Shown here piece after piece: positions 38,834 to 47,872 of a stretch of 62,761 bases of DNA; position 1 is the first letter of the stretch, and the number at the start of each line of letters is the position of its first letter. Under the pieces are notes generated by a model. It ran no database searches. It was not told the DNA's origin and saw only the letters and a list, made by a program, of their open reading frames with translations. A program made the translations under genes and the position numbers. Source of the stretch: Guptibacillus hwajinpoensis (lineage in GTDB: Bacteria; Bacillota; Bacilli; Bacillales; Bacillaceae_O); assembly GCA_016841765.1 (NCBI GenBank), contig JAENYN010000027.1, positions 1-62,761 of the forward strand. Direction: 5' to 3'.

Positions 38834-39199
38834 ATGGGCGGACCAAAGCACAACGTATCAAAAATAGAATCAACCTATGTGAAACAACACGAATATGCAG
38901 AAAAGCGCGCCCTCCGCAGGAGAAAAGGGTTGGTGAGAAGGCTTGTGTTGTTTGGCATTTTCGTCTCCATAATCTCTTTTGCCGTCATATCCACACTCAT
39001 CTCTCAAGCTGAAGCCTTGAATGAAAAGAAAAAAGAGAAAGCGCAGCTTGAAGAGAAGCTCTCCACTCTTAAAGGAGAACAGGATAATCTAAAAGAAGAA
39101 ATCAGGAAATTAAATGATGAAGATTACATTATCAAAATCGCCCGCAGGGATTATTTCCTGTCAAACGATGGAGAGGTCATATTCAAGCTGCCTGACTAA
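38834..39199 (+). CDS. divIC: Cell division protein DivIC
   Basis: A 121-aa bitopic protein. It has a basic cytosolic N-terminus, a single TM (LVLFGIFVSIISFAVISTLI, about residues 38-57) and an extracellular coiled coil rich in Lys/Glu. The end DYIIKIARRDYFLSNDGEVIF is conserved. It forms the FtsL-DivIB-DivIC divisome complex. ATG with GGAGGACA upstream. Confidence 0.95.
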   Translation: MGGPKHNVSKIESTYVKQHEYAEKRALRRRKGLVRRLVLFGIFVSIISFAVISTLISQAEALNEKKKEKAQLEEKLSTLKGEQDNLKEEIRKLNDEDYIIKIARRDYFLSNDGEVIFKLPD

Positions 39200-39210
39200 A
39201 TGCCGCCTTA

Positions 39211-39240
39211 TTGACACTTTATTTCCTGAATGAGTATAAT
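39211..39240 (+). promoter_or_regulatory. yabR sigma-A promoter
   Basis: Perfect TTGACA and TATAAT, 18 bp apart, 47 bp before yabR. Confidence 0.85.
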
Positions 39241-39287
39241 AAGAGAAACTGATTACTTTTCAAAACTTAAGGAGGAGCATTTTTTTT

Positions 39288-39686
39288 ATGTCAATCGAAG
39301 TAGGCAGCAAGTTACAGGGTAAGGTTACGGGCATTACTAATTTCGGTGCTTTTGTGGAGCTGCCGGGAGGGTCGACTGGCCTTGTGCACATCAGTGAAGT
39401 CGCAGACAACTATGTAAAAGACATCAATGATCACTTGAAAGTCGGCGAAACTGTAGAAGTGAAGGTCATCAATGTTGAAAAGGACGGTAAAATCGGCCTA
39501 TCCATCAAACGCGCCAAAGCACCGGAGAAAAGGGAAACATCAAGACGCCCACAGCGTCCGCGTCAAAATTTCGAATCATTTGAGCAAAAGATGAACCGTT
39601 TCCTCAAAGACAGCGAAGACCGGCTTTCATCTTTGAAAAAGCATACAGAATCAAGACGCGGCGGAAAAGGCTCGAAACGAGGCTGA
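39288..39686 (+). CDS. yabR: S1-domain RNA-binding protein YabR
   Basis: A 132-aa protein with one S1 domain (residues 5-75: GSKLQGKVTGITNFGAFVEL, GLVHISEVAD, KVINVEKDGKIGLSIK). A basic C-terminal tail rich in Arg, Lys and Ser follows. It is an RNA-binding general-stress protein of unknown target. AAGGAGGA is upstream. Confidence 0.95.
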   Translation: MSIEVGSKLQGKVTGITNFGAFVELPGGSTGLVHISEVADNYVKDINDHLKVGETVEVKVINVEKDGKIGLSIKRAKAPEKRETSRRPQRPRQNFESFEQKMNRFLKDSEDRLSSLKKHTESRRGGKGSKRG

Positions 39687-39723
39687 CTTGCTGCTGACGG
39701 CATATGCTATTTCACTAATAAAT

Positions 39724-39750
39724 AAGCACCCTTTTCCGGGGTGCTTTTTC
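39724..39750 (+). terminator. yabR terminator
   Basis: AAGCACCC pairs with GGGTGCTT and is followed by a T run. Confidence 0.9.
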
Positions 39751-39821
39751 TATTCGGGCCCAGTGAAATGGATGCCGGCCAGGCAATCGGGACAAACCGG
39801 CATTTACTTTAAGTTTGGGTA

Positions 39822-39850
39822 TTGACAACAAATATAGATTTTTGTACTAT
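39822..39850 (+). promoter_or_regulatory. tRNA promoter (sigma-A)
   Basis: TTGACA and TACTAT are 17 bp apart, 28 bp before the tRNA-Met gene. Confidence 0.8.
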
Positions 39851-39878
39851 ATATTTTGTGCTTATCGACAAAATGCAT

Positions 39879-39955
39879 GGCGGTGTAGCTCAGCTGGCTA
39901 GAGCGTACGGTTCATACCCGTGAGGTCGGGGGTTCGATCCCCTCCGCCGCTACCA
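39879..39955 (+). tRNA. tRNA-Met (CAT), elongator
   Basis: A 77-nt cloverleaf with encoded CCA. Acceptor GGCGGTG pairs with CGCCGCT; the D arm is GTAGCTCAGCTGGCTAGAGC, the anticodon loop TTCATAC, and the T arm GGGGGTTCGATCCCC. It matches the Bacillus elongator tRNA-Met and sits between yabR and spoIIE, as in B. subtilis. Confidence 0.97.
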
Positions 39956-39960
39956 TATAC

Positions 39961-40032
39961 GGCCCCTTGGTCAAGTGGTTAAGACACCGCCCTTTCACGG
40001 CGGTAACAGGGGTTCGAATCCCCTAGGGGTCA
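39961..40032 (+). tRNA. tRNA-Glu (TTC)
   Basis: A 72-nt cloverleaf. Acceptor GGCCCCT pairs with AGGGGTC; the anticodon loop is CTTTCAC and the T arm AGGGGTTCGAATCCCCT. The CCA end is not encoded (the sequence continues TCAC), so CCA addition is needed. It follows tRNA-Met by 5 nt in one transcript. Confidence 0.96.
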
Positions 40033-40040
40033 TCACAAAA

Positions 40041-40065
40041 TGCCTGGCAATTGCCAGGCATTTTT
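40041..40065. terminator. TGCCTGGCA palindrome acting as tRNA terminator
   Basis: TGCCTGGCAATTGCCAGGCA is a perfect 20-bp palindrome followed by TTTTT. It is the third copy of this palindrome in the window and, by position, probably ends the tRNA transcript. Confidence 0.8.
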
Positions 40066-40086
40066 ATGTCATATATGAAAATAAAT

Positions 40087-40194
40087 ATTGTCAGCGAGGG
40101 AGCATGTCGGTATAGCTGCCAATTTTATGAATATAAGATATGGGCAACTGCGCCTCTGTCTCCGCCTAAAGGCTCGCCAATCGGCGAGTTTTCT
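40087..40194 (+). repeat. ~100-nt hairpin-ended repeat, copy C
   Basis: TTGTCAGCGAGGGAGCA, AGCTGCCAATTTTA, CTCTGTCTCCGCC and an intact CTCGCC-AATC-GGCGAG hairpin with TTTTCT. Here the TGCCAGGCA palindrome lies upstream of the repeat, whereas at copy A it lies downstream. Confidence 0.8.
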
Positions 40195-40200
40195 GTATGT

Positions 40201-40683
40201 TTAAAAATGGAGAGAGTTGTTTTTCAGTGCTTTCTTTTTCATGCTTTTGAAAAGCACATGGGTTGTTATGGCTGCATTGCAGATGAAAAAGGGCAGGTAA
40301 AACGGGATTCCTGCTGATAATTCGATCGCAAAGAAAGCCGGGACCGATTGCAGCAAAGCATGCTGAACAGTATAGGCGACAGTGAACATGATCGGGTAAA
40401 AGGCAAAAGCGGCAATGATGACATTCGCATGGATTTCTTCGGGGATTTCGGGATCCAAATTCCCTGCCGGCCGGTCATGTCCATCGTTTCCCTGTATGGC
40501 GGCTTTGTACCTTAAATAAAAATAAGGAATCAGAAGGACAGCAGCCCAATAAAAATATGTATGAGATGAACTGAAGTCAAAAAACGCCGCCTCCGGGATA
40601 AACATCCCGTGTAGCAAATAAATAATCAGAAAATAGGCCGCCGTGCCGCTTATGGCCCCAATAATCTTCCTGAATGATTTCAA
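40201..40683 (-). CDS. Small membrane protein of unknown function
   Basis: A 160-aa protein that I do not recognise. It has four likely TM segments: IGAISGTAAYFLIIYLLHGM (about 8-27), YFYWAAVLLIPYFYLRY, VIIAAFAFYPIMFTVAYTVQ and IPFYLPFFICNAAITTHVLF. A hydrophilic Asp/Glu-rich loop lies between the second and third, and the tail is basic. The start is TTG with AGGAGGG 7 nt upstream. It is on the minus strand between the tRNA genes and spoIIE, a position without a gene in B. subtilis, so it is probably a lineage-specific insertion. Confidence 0.75.
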   Translation of the reverse strand: MKSFRKIIGAISGTAAYFLIIYLLHGMFIPEAAFFDFSSSHTYFYWAAVLLIPYFYLRYKAAIQGNDGHDRPAGNLDPEIPEEIHANVIIAAFAFYPIMFTVAYTVQHALLQSVPAFFAIELSAGIPFYLPFFICNAAITTHVLFKSMKKKALKNNSLHF

Positions 40684-41020
40684 CCCCCATCCCTCCTCTG
40701 TATATCTATTTCTATTTTATTACCTTTCTGCCGCGCTGTCCCCCTATTTTATGACATTTCATGGGAGCGGCCGGAGTAAAATGTTTAGGAATGTCCTCGC
40801 AGGCATTATCTTTGTCGAGTTAATTAAAACAAGAATCAATTATTGACAAGATTGCGAAAATTGTGTGACCTTGCCTTGAAGGGCCAGGAAGCTATGTCCG
40901 GCAAAAGGTTAATCGCCATCCGCCGGATGGGAATACGAACACCCATTTGCAATCTACTGAAACATAGAAAAACAGAACCTTGTTTAAAAGGTAGGGAGAT
41001 TGGCAGGTTCAACGGAAACC

Positions 41021-41085
41021 CGTCGAAGAGTTTTTGTTTTTCAGCAGGCGGTTTGACAAAAAGATGGAAAAGCCTGTGATTAAAT
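41021..41085 (+). promoter_or_regulatory. spoIIE promoter with 21-bp spacer and 0A-like boxes
   Basis: TTGACA (41053-41058) is 21 bp from TTAAAT (41080-41085). B. subtilis spoIIE has the same abnormal 21-bp spacing and is activated by Spo0A~P. CGTCGAA (41021-41027, 6/7 of TGTCGAA) lies upstream and TTTGACA at the -35 resembles a reversed box. The bases 40684-41020 show no gene. Confidence 0.6.
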
Positions 41086-41125
41086 GGAAACCAACACAGA
41101 AAAAAATGTTGGGGTGGTGCTAACA

Positions 41126-43618
41126 ATGGAAAAAGCGGAAAAGCAGTTTTTTGAACCGCTTGTAGGTTTAGGTGTTGCGAAGAGGTCACAGATGCTGGCG
41201 GAGAAAATAGCCAAAGGGACAGAACGCAAGCTGGTGGAGGTCTTTATCCAAAAAGGGCTTTTGATGATGTTGATCAGCTTTTTGCTTGGACGGGCAGTCG
41301 TCTTGTCTGATATCACGCCGTTCGCCCTGCCATTTTTTGCGGCTGTTTTCATGTCCAGGAGGGATAAGAGCCTGTATGTGATGCTGGCACTTGTCATTGG
41401 GGCGGTCACAAGTTCGTATACGACCGTCGTATATACTGCGGGTTCGATTGTATTGTTTCTGGCAGCATTCGGCGGGCTGGTGAAATCGGCTGACACCCGG
41501 CTGAAGCTCCTGCCGTACTTCGTCTTTTTCTCGGGAATGTCGATCCGGCTTCTCATAACGTATACCGTTGCAGGGGGCTTGACAGAGCTGGACTTGATGA
41601 TGGCCGGGGTCGAATCGGGATTGAGCCTGATCCTGACGATGATTTTCCTGCAAAGCATGCCGCTTTTATCCATAAAAAAGCGCCGGCAGGCATTAAAGAA
41701 TGAAGAAATCATTTGTTTTATCATATTACTTGCTTCCGTCATGTCGGGAACTATCGGCTGGCAGGTGATGGACATGTCCGTCGAGCATATTCTTTCCCGC
41801 TACCTTGTCCTGCTGTTCGCTTTTCTCGGCGGGGCGGCGATTGGAGCGACGGTAGGTGTTGTCACCGGTTTGATCATGAGCCTTGCCGATGTGACCAGTT
41901 TATATCAAATCAGCCTTCTTGCCTTTTCGGGTCTGTTGGGCGGTTTGCTGAAGGATGGCAAAAAAATCGGCGTAGGCTTTGGGTTGATGATCGGAACGGT
42001 ATTAATCAGTCTGTATAACCAGGACGGAACCGCGCTCTCTTCCGGGCTTATGGAATCAGGAGCTGCTTTTGCCCTGTTTTTATTGACCCCTAAAGGGTTT
42101 ATCCTGCAATTGTCGCGATTCATTCCCGGAACCCAGGAGTATGCAAATGAGCAGCAGCAATACTTACGTAAAGTGAGAGACGTGACGGCGGGCCGGGTCG
42201 AGCAATTTTCCAACCTTTTCAAAACGCTGTCTGATAGCTTCACTCAGCCGGGCGGGGAGCCTAAAGACGAAACAAGCGAAAAGGAAGTTGATTATTTCCT
42301 GAGCAATGTCACCGAAAAGACATGCCAGACGTGTTACAAGAAAGAAACGTGCTGGACGAGGAACTTTACTCAAACATATGACCTTATGAAGGAAACTATG
42401 CAAGAAAGTGAAAAAGGCGAGCTGGAATCAAACCGGCAGCTTATGAAAGAGTGGGACAGCCATTGCGTAAAACCGATGCGAGTCATCGATAAAATAAATC
42501 AGGAGCTCAACTATTACCACGCCAACCAGAAACTTAAAAAACAGGTGCTGGAAAGCAGAAAGCTGGTGGCCGACCAGCTGATGGGTATTTCCAGGGTAAT
42601 GGGAGACTTCGCCGAAGAGATCAAGAAAGAAAGAGAAAACCATTACATCCAGGAAGAACAGATTTATGAATCACTTGAATCTCTCGGTATGGAAATCAAC
42701 CAGATTGATATTTTCAATCTGGAGGAAGGGGATGTTGATATCGAAATCAGCATACCCCATTGCAACGGGACCGGGGTCGGAGAGAAAATTATCGCCCCGC
42801 TTCTTTCAGATATATTAGGAGAAACCATCATTGTGAAAAAGGAGGATTGTGCACCTTTTCCTGCCGGCCAATGCCAGCTTACGCTAGGTTCGGCAAGAAC
42901 ATTTGTGGTTGAACCCGGAGTTGCCTGTGCCGCAATGGGGGGTGGATGGGTGTCGGGTGACAGCTATTCAACAATGGAAATCGGAGGCGGTAAGTATGCA
43001 GCAGCGATAAGTGACGGGATGGGCAACGGGGAGCGGGCCCATATCGAGAGTCACGAAACGATTAAGCTCCTGCAAAAAATTCTTCAGTCAGGCATCGAAG
43101 AGCGGGTCGCCATCAAGTCGATCAATTCGATCCTTGCCTTGCGAACGACCGATGAAATTTTTTCAACGCTTGACCTTGCTGTCATCGACCTCCAGGACGC
43201 ATCGGCCAAATTCCTGAAAATCGGCTCGACGCCAAGCTTCATCAAACGGGGGAGTAAAGTGATGAAAATCGAAGCGAGCAATTTGCCGATTGGGATGATA
43301 CATGAATTTGAGGTCGATATGGTCAGTGAGCAGCTCAAGGCGGAAGATCTGCTGATCATGATGAGCGACGGCATATTTGAAGGCCCGAAAAACATAGAGA
43401 ATGTCGACTTCTGGCTGAAACGGAAAATCGGGGAGTTAAAAACAGATGATCCGCAGGAGATTGCGGACCTCCTGCTTGAAGAGGTGATCAGGACGAAAGA
43501 AGGCAATATTGATGACGACATGACGGTAGTCGTCGCAAAAATCAAGCGCAATATTCCGAAATGGGCATCCATTCCGGCGTATAACAAGATCAATCTTTAT
43601 CGAAAAAAAGCCCAGTAA
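41126..43618 (+). CDS. spoIIE: Stage II sporulation phosphatase SpoIIE
   Basis: An 830-aa serine phosphatase. The N-terminal region (about 40-320) has about ten TM helices. A central FtsZ-interaction and oligomerisation region follows, with the CQTCYKKETCW segment. The C-terminal PP2C domain (about 590-825) has SGDSYSTMEIGGGKYAAAIS, the metal-binding DGMGNGERA and MMSDGIFEGP. It dephosphorylates SpoIIAA to release sigma-F in the forespore and aids polar septation. The ATG at 41126 (MEKAEKQ) matches the family start and follows GGGGTGGTG; an earlier in-frame ATG at 41084 overlaps the promoter. Confidence 0.97.
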   Translation: MEKAEKQFFEPLVGLGVAKRSQMLAEKIAKGTERKLVEVFIQKGLLMMLISFLLGRAVVLSDITPFALPFFAAVFMSRRDKSLYVMLALVIGAVTSSYTTVVYTAGSIVLFLAAFGGLVKSADTRLKLLPYFVFFSGMSIRLLITYTVAGGLTELDLMMAGVESGLSLILTMIFLQSMPLLSIKKRRQALKNEEIICFIILLASVMSGTIGWQVMDMSVEHILSRYLVLLFAFLGGAAIGATVGVVTGLIMSLADVTSLYQISLLAFSGLLGGLLKDGKKIGVGFGLMIGTVLISLYNQDGTALSSGLMESGAAFALFLLTPKGFILQLSRFIPGTQEYANEQQQYLRKVRDVTAGRVEQFSNLFKTLSDSFTQPGGEPKDETSEKEVDYFLSNVTEKTCQTCYKKETCWTRNFTQTYDLMKETMQESEKGELESNRQLMKEWDSHCVKPMRVIDKINQELNYYHANQKLKKQVLESRKLVADQLMGISRVMGDFAEEIKKERENHYIQEEQIYESLESLGMEINQIDIFNLEEGDVDIEISIPHCNGTGVGEKIIAPLLSDILGETIIVKKEDCAPFPAGQCQLTLGSARTFVVEPGVACAAMGGGWVSGDSYSTMEIGGGKYAAAISDGMGNGERAHIESHETIKLLQKILQSGIEERVAIKSINSILALRTTDEIFSTLDLAVIDLQDASAKFLKIGSTPSFIKRGSKVMKIEASNLPIGMIHEFEVDMVSEQLKAEDLLIMMSDGIFEGPKNIENVDFWLKRKIGELKTDDPQEIADLLLEEVIRTKEGNIDDDMTVVVAKIKRNIPKWASIPAYNKINLYRKKAQ

Positions 43619-43768
43619 GACCTCCTGACATGGGTATGGCTTCTAAGGTGTCACCTCCCTTGCCGTACAGCAGTGTAAAATTTTTGCATAATATGCGGCC
43701 AGTCCGGGGACAAAAGTATATTTCCTTTCCTCTGCGTCAACAATGGATGCAAAGAGGAGGTTCAGAGG

Positions 43769-44506
43769 ATGAGGAAAGGAACGTTAAAACAAATTTTACT
43801 GATAACGGATGGCCATTCAAATCAGGGCGAGGATCCTGCAGCAGCAGCGGCATTTGCCCGTGAGCAGGGGATCACCGTCAATGTGATCGGGGTGCTTGAG
43901 CGTGATTCCATGAGTGAGGAAGGCATAAAAGAAATTGAAGACATCTCCATGTCAGGTGGAGGCGTAAGCCAGGTTGTATATGCGGAAAAACTGTCCCAGA
44001 CTGTGCAAATGGTGACAAGAAAAGCAATGACCCAGACGCTTCAGGGGGTGATTAACCAGGAATTGAAACAAATCCTTGGAAAATCGCAATCGATGGAAGA
44101 ATTGCCGCCTGAACAGCGCGGCGAAGTGATGGAGGTGGTTGATGAACTCGGAGAAACCGTCAGCCTTGAGGTGGTCGTGCTTGTCGATACGAGCGCAAGC
44201 ATGAGAGAGAAACTCCCGACTGTTAAAGAAGCCCTTTTAGACCTCTCGATAAGTCTGAATGCAAGAATGGGATCCAATCGATTTGCTGTCTATGCATTTC
44301 CCGGGAAAAGAAAGGATGTTGAGAAACTTCTTGACTGGACTCCCAGCCTGGACAGCCTGTCAAAAGTGTACCCCAAGCTTGCTTCAGGGGGCATAACGCC
44401 AACCGGACCGGCAATAAAAGAGGCAACAGCCCTCTTTAACAGCAGAAAATCAAAAAGGGGTTTCCTCTCTGATGAAGAATCCAGCATCGAAGAATCCGGC
44501 CTATGA
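43769..44506 (+). CDS. yabS: VWA-domain protein YabS
   Basis: A 245-aa protein. The N-terminal part has ILLITDGHSNQGED, and a von Willebrand A domain follows with a MIDAS-type VLVDTSASMR motif (DxSxS) at about residues 134-142. The function is unknown; it is always next to the kinase yabT in Bacillus and may be its partner or substrate. The start has AGAGGAGG upstream. It overlaps yabT by 35 nt. Confidence 0.92.
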   Translation: MRKGTLKQILLITDGHSNQGEDPAAAAAFAREQGITVNVIGVLERDSMSEEGIKEIEDISMSGGGVSQVVYAEKLSQTVQMVTRKAMTQTLQGVINQELKQILGKSQSMEELPPEQRGEVMEVVDELGETVSLEVVVLVDTSASMREKLPTVKEALLDLSISLNARMGSNRFAVYAFPGKRKDVEKLLDWTPSLDSLSKVYPKLASGGITPTGPAIKEATALFNSRKSKRGFLSDEESSIEESGL

Positions 44507-45485
44507 ATTGACACCCGGCACGATTCTGCATGGGAAATGGCACGGCAACACCTACCGTGTCATCAAAAAGATCGGATCGGGCGCAACCGGCACCGTCTAT
44601 CTGGTTGCGGACCGCCAGGGGCATGGGGCATTGAAAATCAGTGAGAACGGAATGTCCATTACATCGGAGGTGAACGTTCTTAAAAAGTTTTCCCGGGTCC
44701 AGGGCCAGCCCCTTGGACCTTCTTTGCTTGATGTCGATGACTGGCAGGCTGGAAAAGGGGGGACTTATCCGTTTTATGTGATGGAATATATCCAGGGGAC
44801 CGGTTTTTTTCCTTTTATCCGTGCAAAAGGGATGGAATGGGTGCCGATTTTTATGATGCAGCTGCTTGGCCACCTGCAATTCCTTCATGATAATGGCTGG
44901 GTATTCGGGGACTTGAAACCGGAAAATACCGTCATTACGATGAATCCGCCCAGGTTGCGTTTGATTGACGTGGGGGGCACAACACTTATCGGCCGTTCAA
45001 TCAAAGAATATACCGAGTTTTTCGATAGGGGATACTGGGGTCTCGGCAGCCGCAGGGCTGAACCGTCATACGATCTGTTTTCCGCTGCCATGTTTTTTGT
45101 GAATGCAGCCTATCCTTCCCGTTTCACCCGTAAAGAAGGAGGGCTTGCCCAGCTTCGGCCGCTCATTATGAACAACGCCGAACTGCGCACGTTTTCAGGT
45201 GTCCTGCTGCAAGCGCTGGAAGCAAAATATTCCAGCGCGGCGGAAATGAAAGATGACCTGATTGATGCGGCAAAGAAAAAAGAGGCGAAAAACCGGCCGC
45301 AAGAAAGAGCGGTCCCCGCAAACAGCAGCCGGGCGTCACGCTCCAGAACAACCAAACAGCAAGCGAAGAAAAATTCAACCCCAAAACACTCGGGCGGAAA
45401 AAAATCACTTGCCGCCCATGTGTTTGAAGCTGTGCTGCTTTTCATCCTGTTATTTATCGTTTATTTTATGTATTTGCTTGTATGA
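44472..45485 (+). CDS. yabT: Ser/Thr protein kinase YabT
   Basis: A 337-aa Hanks-type kinase. The glycine loop is IGSGATGTVYL, the ATP-binding Lys is in GALKIS, the catalytic loop is VFGDLKPEN (Gly in place of the usual Arg of HRD), and the metal loop reads IDVGG. A basic Lys/Arg/Ser-rich linker and one C-terminal TM (about 315-336) follow. B. subtilis YabT is activated by DNA and phosphorylates RecA during spore development. The basic linker fits DNA binding. The start overlaps the yabS end. Confidence 0.95.
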   Translation: MKNPASKNPAYELTPGTILHGKWHGNTYRVIKKIGSGATGTVYLVADRQGHGALKISENGMSITSEVNVLKKFSRVQGQPLGPSLLDVDDWQAGKGGTYPFYVMEYIQGTGFFPFIRAKGMEWVPIFMMQLLGHLQFLHDNGWVFGDLKPENTVITMNPPRLRLIDVGGTTLIGRSIKEYTEFFDRGYWGLGSRRAEPSYDLFSAAMFFVNAAYPSRFTRKEGGLAQLRPLIMNNAELRTFSGVLLQALEAKYSSAAEMKDDLIDAAKKKEAKNRPQERAVPANSSRASRSRTTKQQAKKNSTPKHSGGKKSLAAHVFEAVLLFILLFIVYFMYLLV

Positions 45486-45579
45486 ATTGAAAAGAGTGCC
45501 CGGCAGCCTGAAAAGAAGCTGCTGCCGGAGCTCAAGGAAGACGCAGGACAGGCTGGAGGACTACTCAGCGTTCAGCCTG

Positions 45580-45660
45580 CAGGACATTGAGTGATTTTCT
45601 TCTAATAGGAACCGCACGAGATTTGGGGAACGGTCACTTCCACTGCAATCAACCGTGAAA
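45580..45660 (+). repeat. GC-rich mosaic Bacillaceae repeat, copy 2 (partial)
   Basis: CAGGACATTGAGTGATTTTC, then TTCTAATAGGAACCGCACGA, matches the second module of the repeat at 37529-37563. An inverted pair CGGCAGC/GCTGCCG at 45501-45527 lies between yabT and the repeat without a T run. No gene is visible in 45486-45847. Confidence 0.65.
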
Positions 45661-45847
45661 TCCTATGGGCATCTGACACCGATGGGATCCGCTTGCAGAA
45701 AGGGCCATGCGGTTTACTGTCAAAATTGCTGTATTTTAACGAAAGAAACGCTGCCTTTGCGCAAGCGGCTTCCATCGGGTAGGATGAAAGAAGAGTGATC
45801 ATATTTTAGCCAAGCAGGCTGCTTGCGTAAGTGGGGTAGAAGACGAT

Positions 45848-47269
45848 ATGCGTGACAAAGTCTATTCGTTCATTGAAAAACACCAGCTCCTTTTTCCGGG
45901 AGCAATGGTCGTCGCAGGCGTTTCCGGAGGCCCCGACTCACTTGCCCTCCTCCACTTTTTGAATCGGGAAAAAGACAGGCTGAACTTGACTGTGATCGCC
46001 GCCCATGTCGATCACATGTTCCGCGGTGAAGAATCTTATGAAGACCTCTTGTTTGTTGAAAAGTTTTGCGGAAAATTATCGATTCCTTTTGAAGGAAAAA
46101 GGATAAATGTTCCCGAATATCAGAAGAAGTACAACCTTGGTGTTCAAGAGGCGGCCCGCCAATGCCGTTTTGCTTTTTTCAATGAGGTTATGGATACATA
46201 TCATGCGGATTTTCTGGCGCTTGCCCACCACGGGGACGACCAGATTGAAACGATGCTGATGCGGCAGGTCAGAGGCGGATACGGAATGAGCCTCGCCGGC
46301 ATGCAGCCCAGGAGAAAACTGGAGAGAGGGGAAGTGATCCGTCCGTTTTTAAGTGTGACAAAATCGGAAATTCAACACTATTGCTCGGAAAATGGCCTTC
46401 ATCCCAGAATCGACCCCACAAATGAAAAAGATACATATGCGAGGAACAGGTTCCGCCATCACGTCCTTCCGTTCTTAAAGGAAGAGAACCCGCGTGTCCA
46501 TGAAAGGTACCAGCACTTAAGCGAGGCCTGGACTGAAGATAATGCTTACCTGGAAAAGCTTGCCCGGACGGAGCTGGACAGCGTCCTGCTGCAGCAAAAA
46601 AACAACAGTACCCGCATCTCGATTAAGGCGCTTTCATTATTGCCTTTGCCTTTACAAAGAAGAGTGATTCATCTAATATTAAACTATCTTTATCGGAGTA
46701 TACCGGCTTCTTTGTCATCGGTACATATCGAACAACTGCTGAATTTGCTCGAAAGTGAACATCCATCAGGGACCCTTCACTTCCCGGAAAGCCTTTTTGC
46801 AGTCCGCTCTTATGATGAATGTTATTTTACATTCCGTGATGAAAAACGGGAAGAGTATGAATATGTTCTTCATGTACCGGAAGAGGTTTCGTTGCCTGAC
46901 GGTTCCTCAATCTCCAGCTTCCACACATACGACTTCCCACATGGGCATCAGGATGAAAATGTCTTTGTTTGCGAAGCTGATTCCGTCAAACTCCCTTTAC
47001 TCGTCCGGAATCGCCGCAACGGAGACCGTATGTCGGTTTATGGTATGAAAGGAACCAAAAAGCTGAAAGATATCTTCATCGACCAAAAAATTCCGATTGA
47101 AAAACGGAACCGCTGGCCGGTGGTGACTGATTCAGAAGGAACGATACTCTGGCTTCCGCAGCTGAAAAAATCTGCGTTTGCAGAAATGGATAGAAGGAAA
47201 CAAGAATATATAGTCATTCAGTATAGTTCAGAAGCGACATCATCCAGGAGGGGCAGAAATAATGCATAA
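45848..47269 (+). CDS. tilS: tRNA(Ile)-lysidine synthase
   Basis: A 473-aa enzyme that converts C34 of tRNA-Ile(CAU) to lysidine so it reads AUA. The PP-loop is [17 protein letters not shown] (SGGPDS at about 26-31), then [13 protein letters not shown] and [15 protein letters not shown]. The C-terminal domain has [21 protein letters not shown] (used in part). It is essential and normally next to hpt and ftsH. Its end overlaps hpt by 8 nt. Confidence 0.96.
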   Translation: MRDKVYSFIEKHQLLFPGAMVVAGVSGGPDSLALLHFLNREKDRLNLTVIAAHVDHMFRGEESYEDLLFVEKFCGKLSIPFEGKRINVPEYQKKYNLGVQEAARQCRFAFFNEVMDTYHADFLALAHHGDDQIETMLMRQVRGGYGMSLAGMQPRRKLERGEVIRPFLSVTKSEIQHYCSENGLHPRIDPTNEKDTYARNRFRHHVLPFLKEENPRVHERYQHLSEAWTEDNAYLEKLARTELDSVLLQQKNNSTRISIKALSLLPLPLQRRVIHLILNYLYRSIPASLSSVHIEQLLNLLESEHPSGTLHFPESLFAVRSYDECYFTFRDEKREEYEYVLHVPEEVSLPDGSSISSFHTYDFPHGHQDENVFVCEADSVKLPLLVRNRRNGDRMSVYGMKGTKKLKDIFIDQKIPIEKRNRWPVVTDSEGTILWLPQLKKSAFAEMDRRKQEYIVIQYSSEATSSRRGRNNA

Positions 47270-47801
47270 CGAAATTGAGAAAGTGCTCATTTCCGAAGAG
47301 GAAATTCAAAAAAAAGTCAACGAATTGGCGGAGGAGCTGTCAACGGAATATAAAGACCGCTTTCCGCTGGCAATCGGCGTACTGAAAGGGGCTATGCCTT
47401 TCATGGCAGACCTGCTGAAGCGCATGGACATCCATCTGGAAATGGACTTCATGGATGTATCCAGCTACGGCAACTCTACAGTTTCCTCCGGAGAGGTCAA
47501 AATTGTAAAGGACTTGAATACCCCTGTCGATGGGCGTGATATTGTCATTATCGAAGATATTATCGACAGCGGCTTGACGTTGAGTTATCTTGTCGAGCTT
47601 TTCCGTCATCGCCGGGCGAAGTCGATTAAAATCGTCACCCTGCTCGATAAGCCGAGCGGACGCAAAAGCGACGTGAAAGCAGATCTGGTCGGCTTCAACG
47701 TTCCCGATGAGTTTGTGGTCGGATATGGGCTGGATTACGCGGAGCGTTACCGCAACCTGCCGTACATTGGTGTTTTGAAGCCGGAAATTTATACAAATTA
47801 A
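47262..47801 (+). CDS. hpt: Hypoxanthine phosphoribosyltransferase
   Basis: A 179-aa purine salvage enzyme (HprT). The PRPP motif is [17 protein letters not shown] at about residues 93-109; the base-binding [19 protein letters not shown] is near the C-terminus. It makes IMP or GMP from hypoxanthine or guanine. In B. subtilis HprT also acts with TilS on ftsH regulation. It has AGGAGG inside the end of tilS. Confidence 0.97.
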   Translation: MHNEIEKVLISEEEIQKKVNELAEELSTEYKDRFPLAIGVLKGAMPFMADLLKRMDIHLEMDFMDVSSYGNSTVSSGEVKIVKDLNTPVDGRDIVIIEDIIDSGLTLSYLVELFRHRRAKSIKIVTLLDKPSGRKSDVKADLVGFNVPDEFVVGYGLDYAERYRNLPYIGVLKPEIYTN

Positions 47802-47805
47802 TTAG

Positions 47806-47835
47806 TTGAGTCCGGCAGTTTATTTATGGTACTAT
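47806..47835 (+). promoter_or_regulatory. ftsH promoter (sigma-A)
   Basis: TTGAGT and TACTAT are 18 bp apart, 38 bp before the start codon. Confidence 0.55.
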
Positions 47836-47872
47836 TTACTATAGTTTGTCCGCTCTTAGGAGGAGGTAAGGA

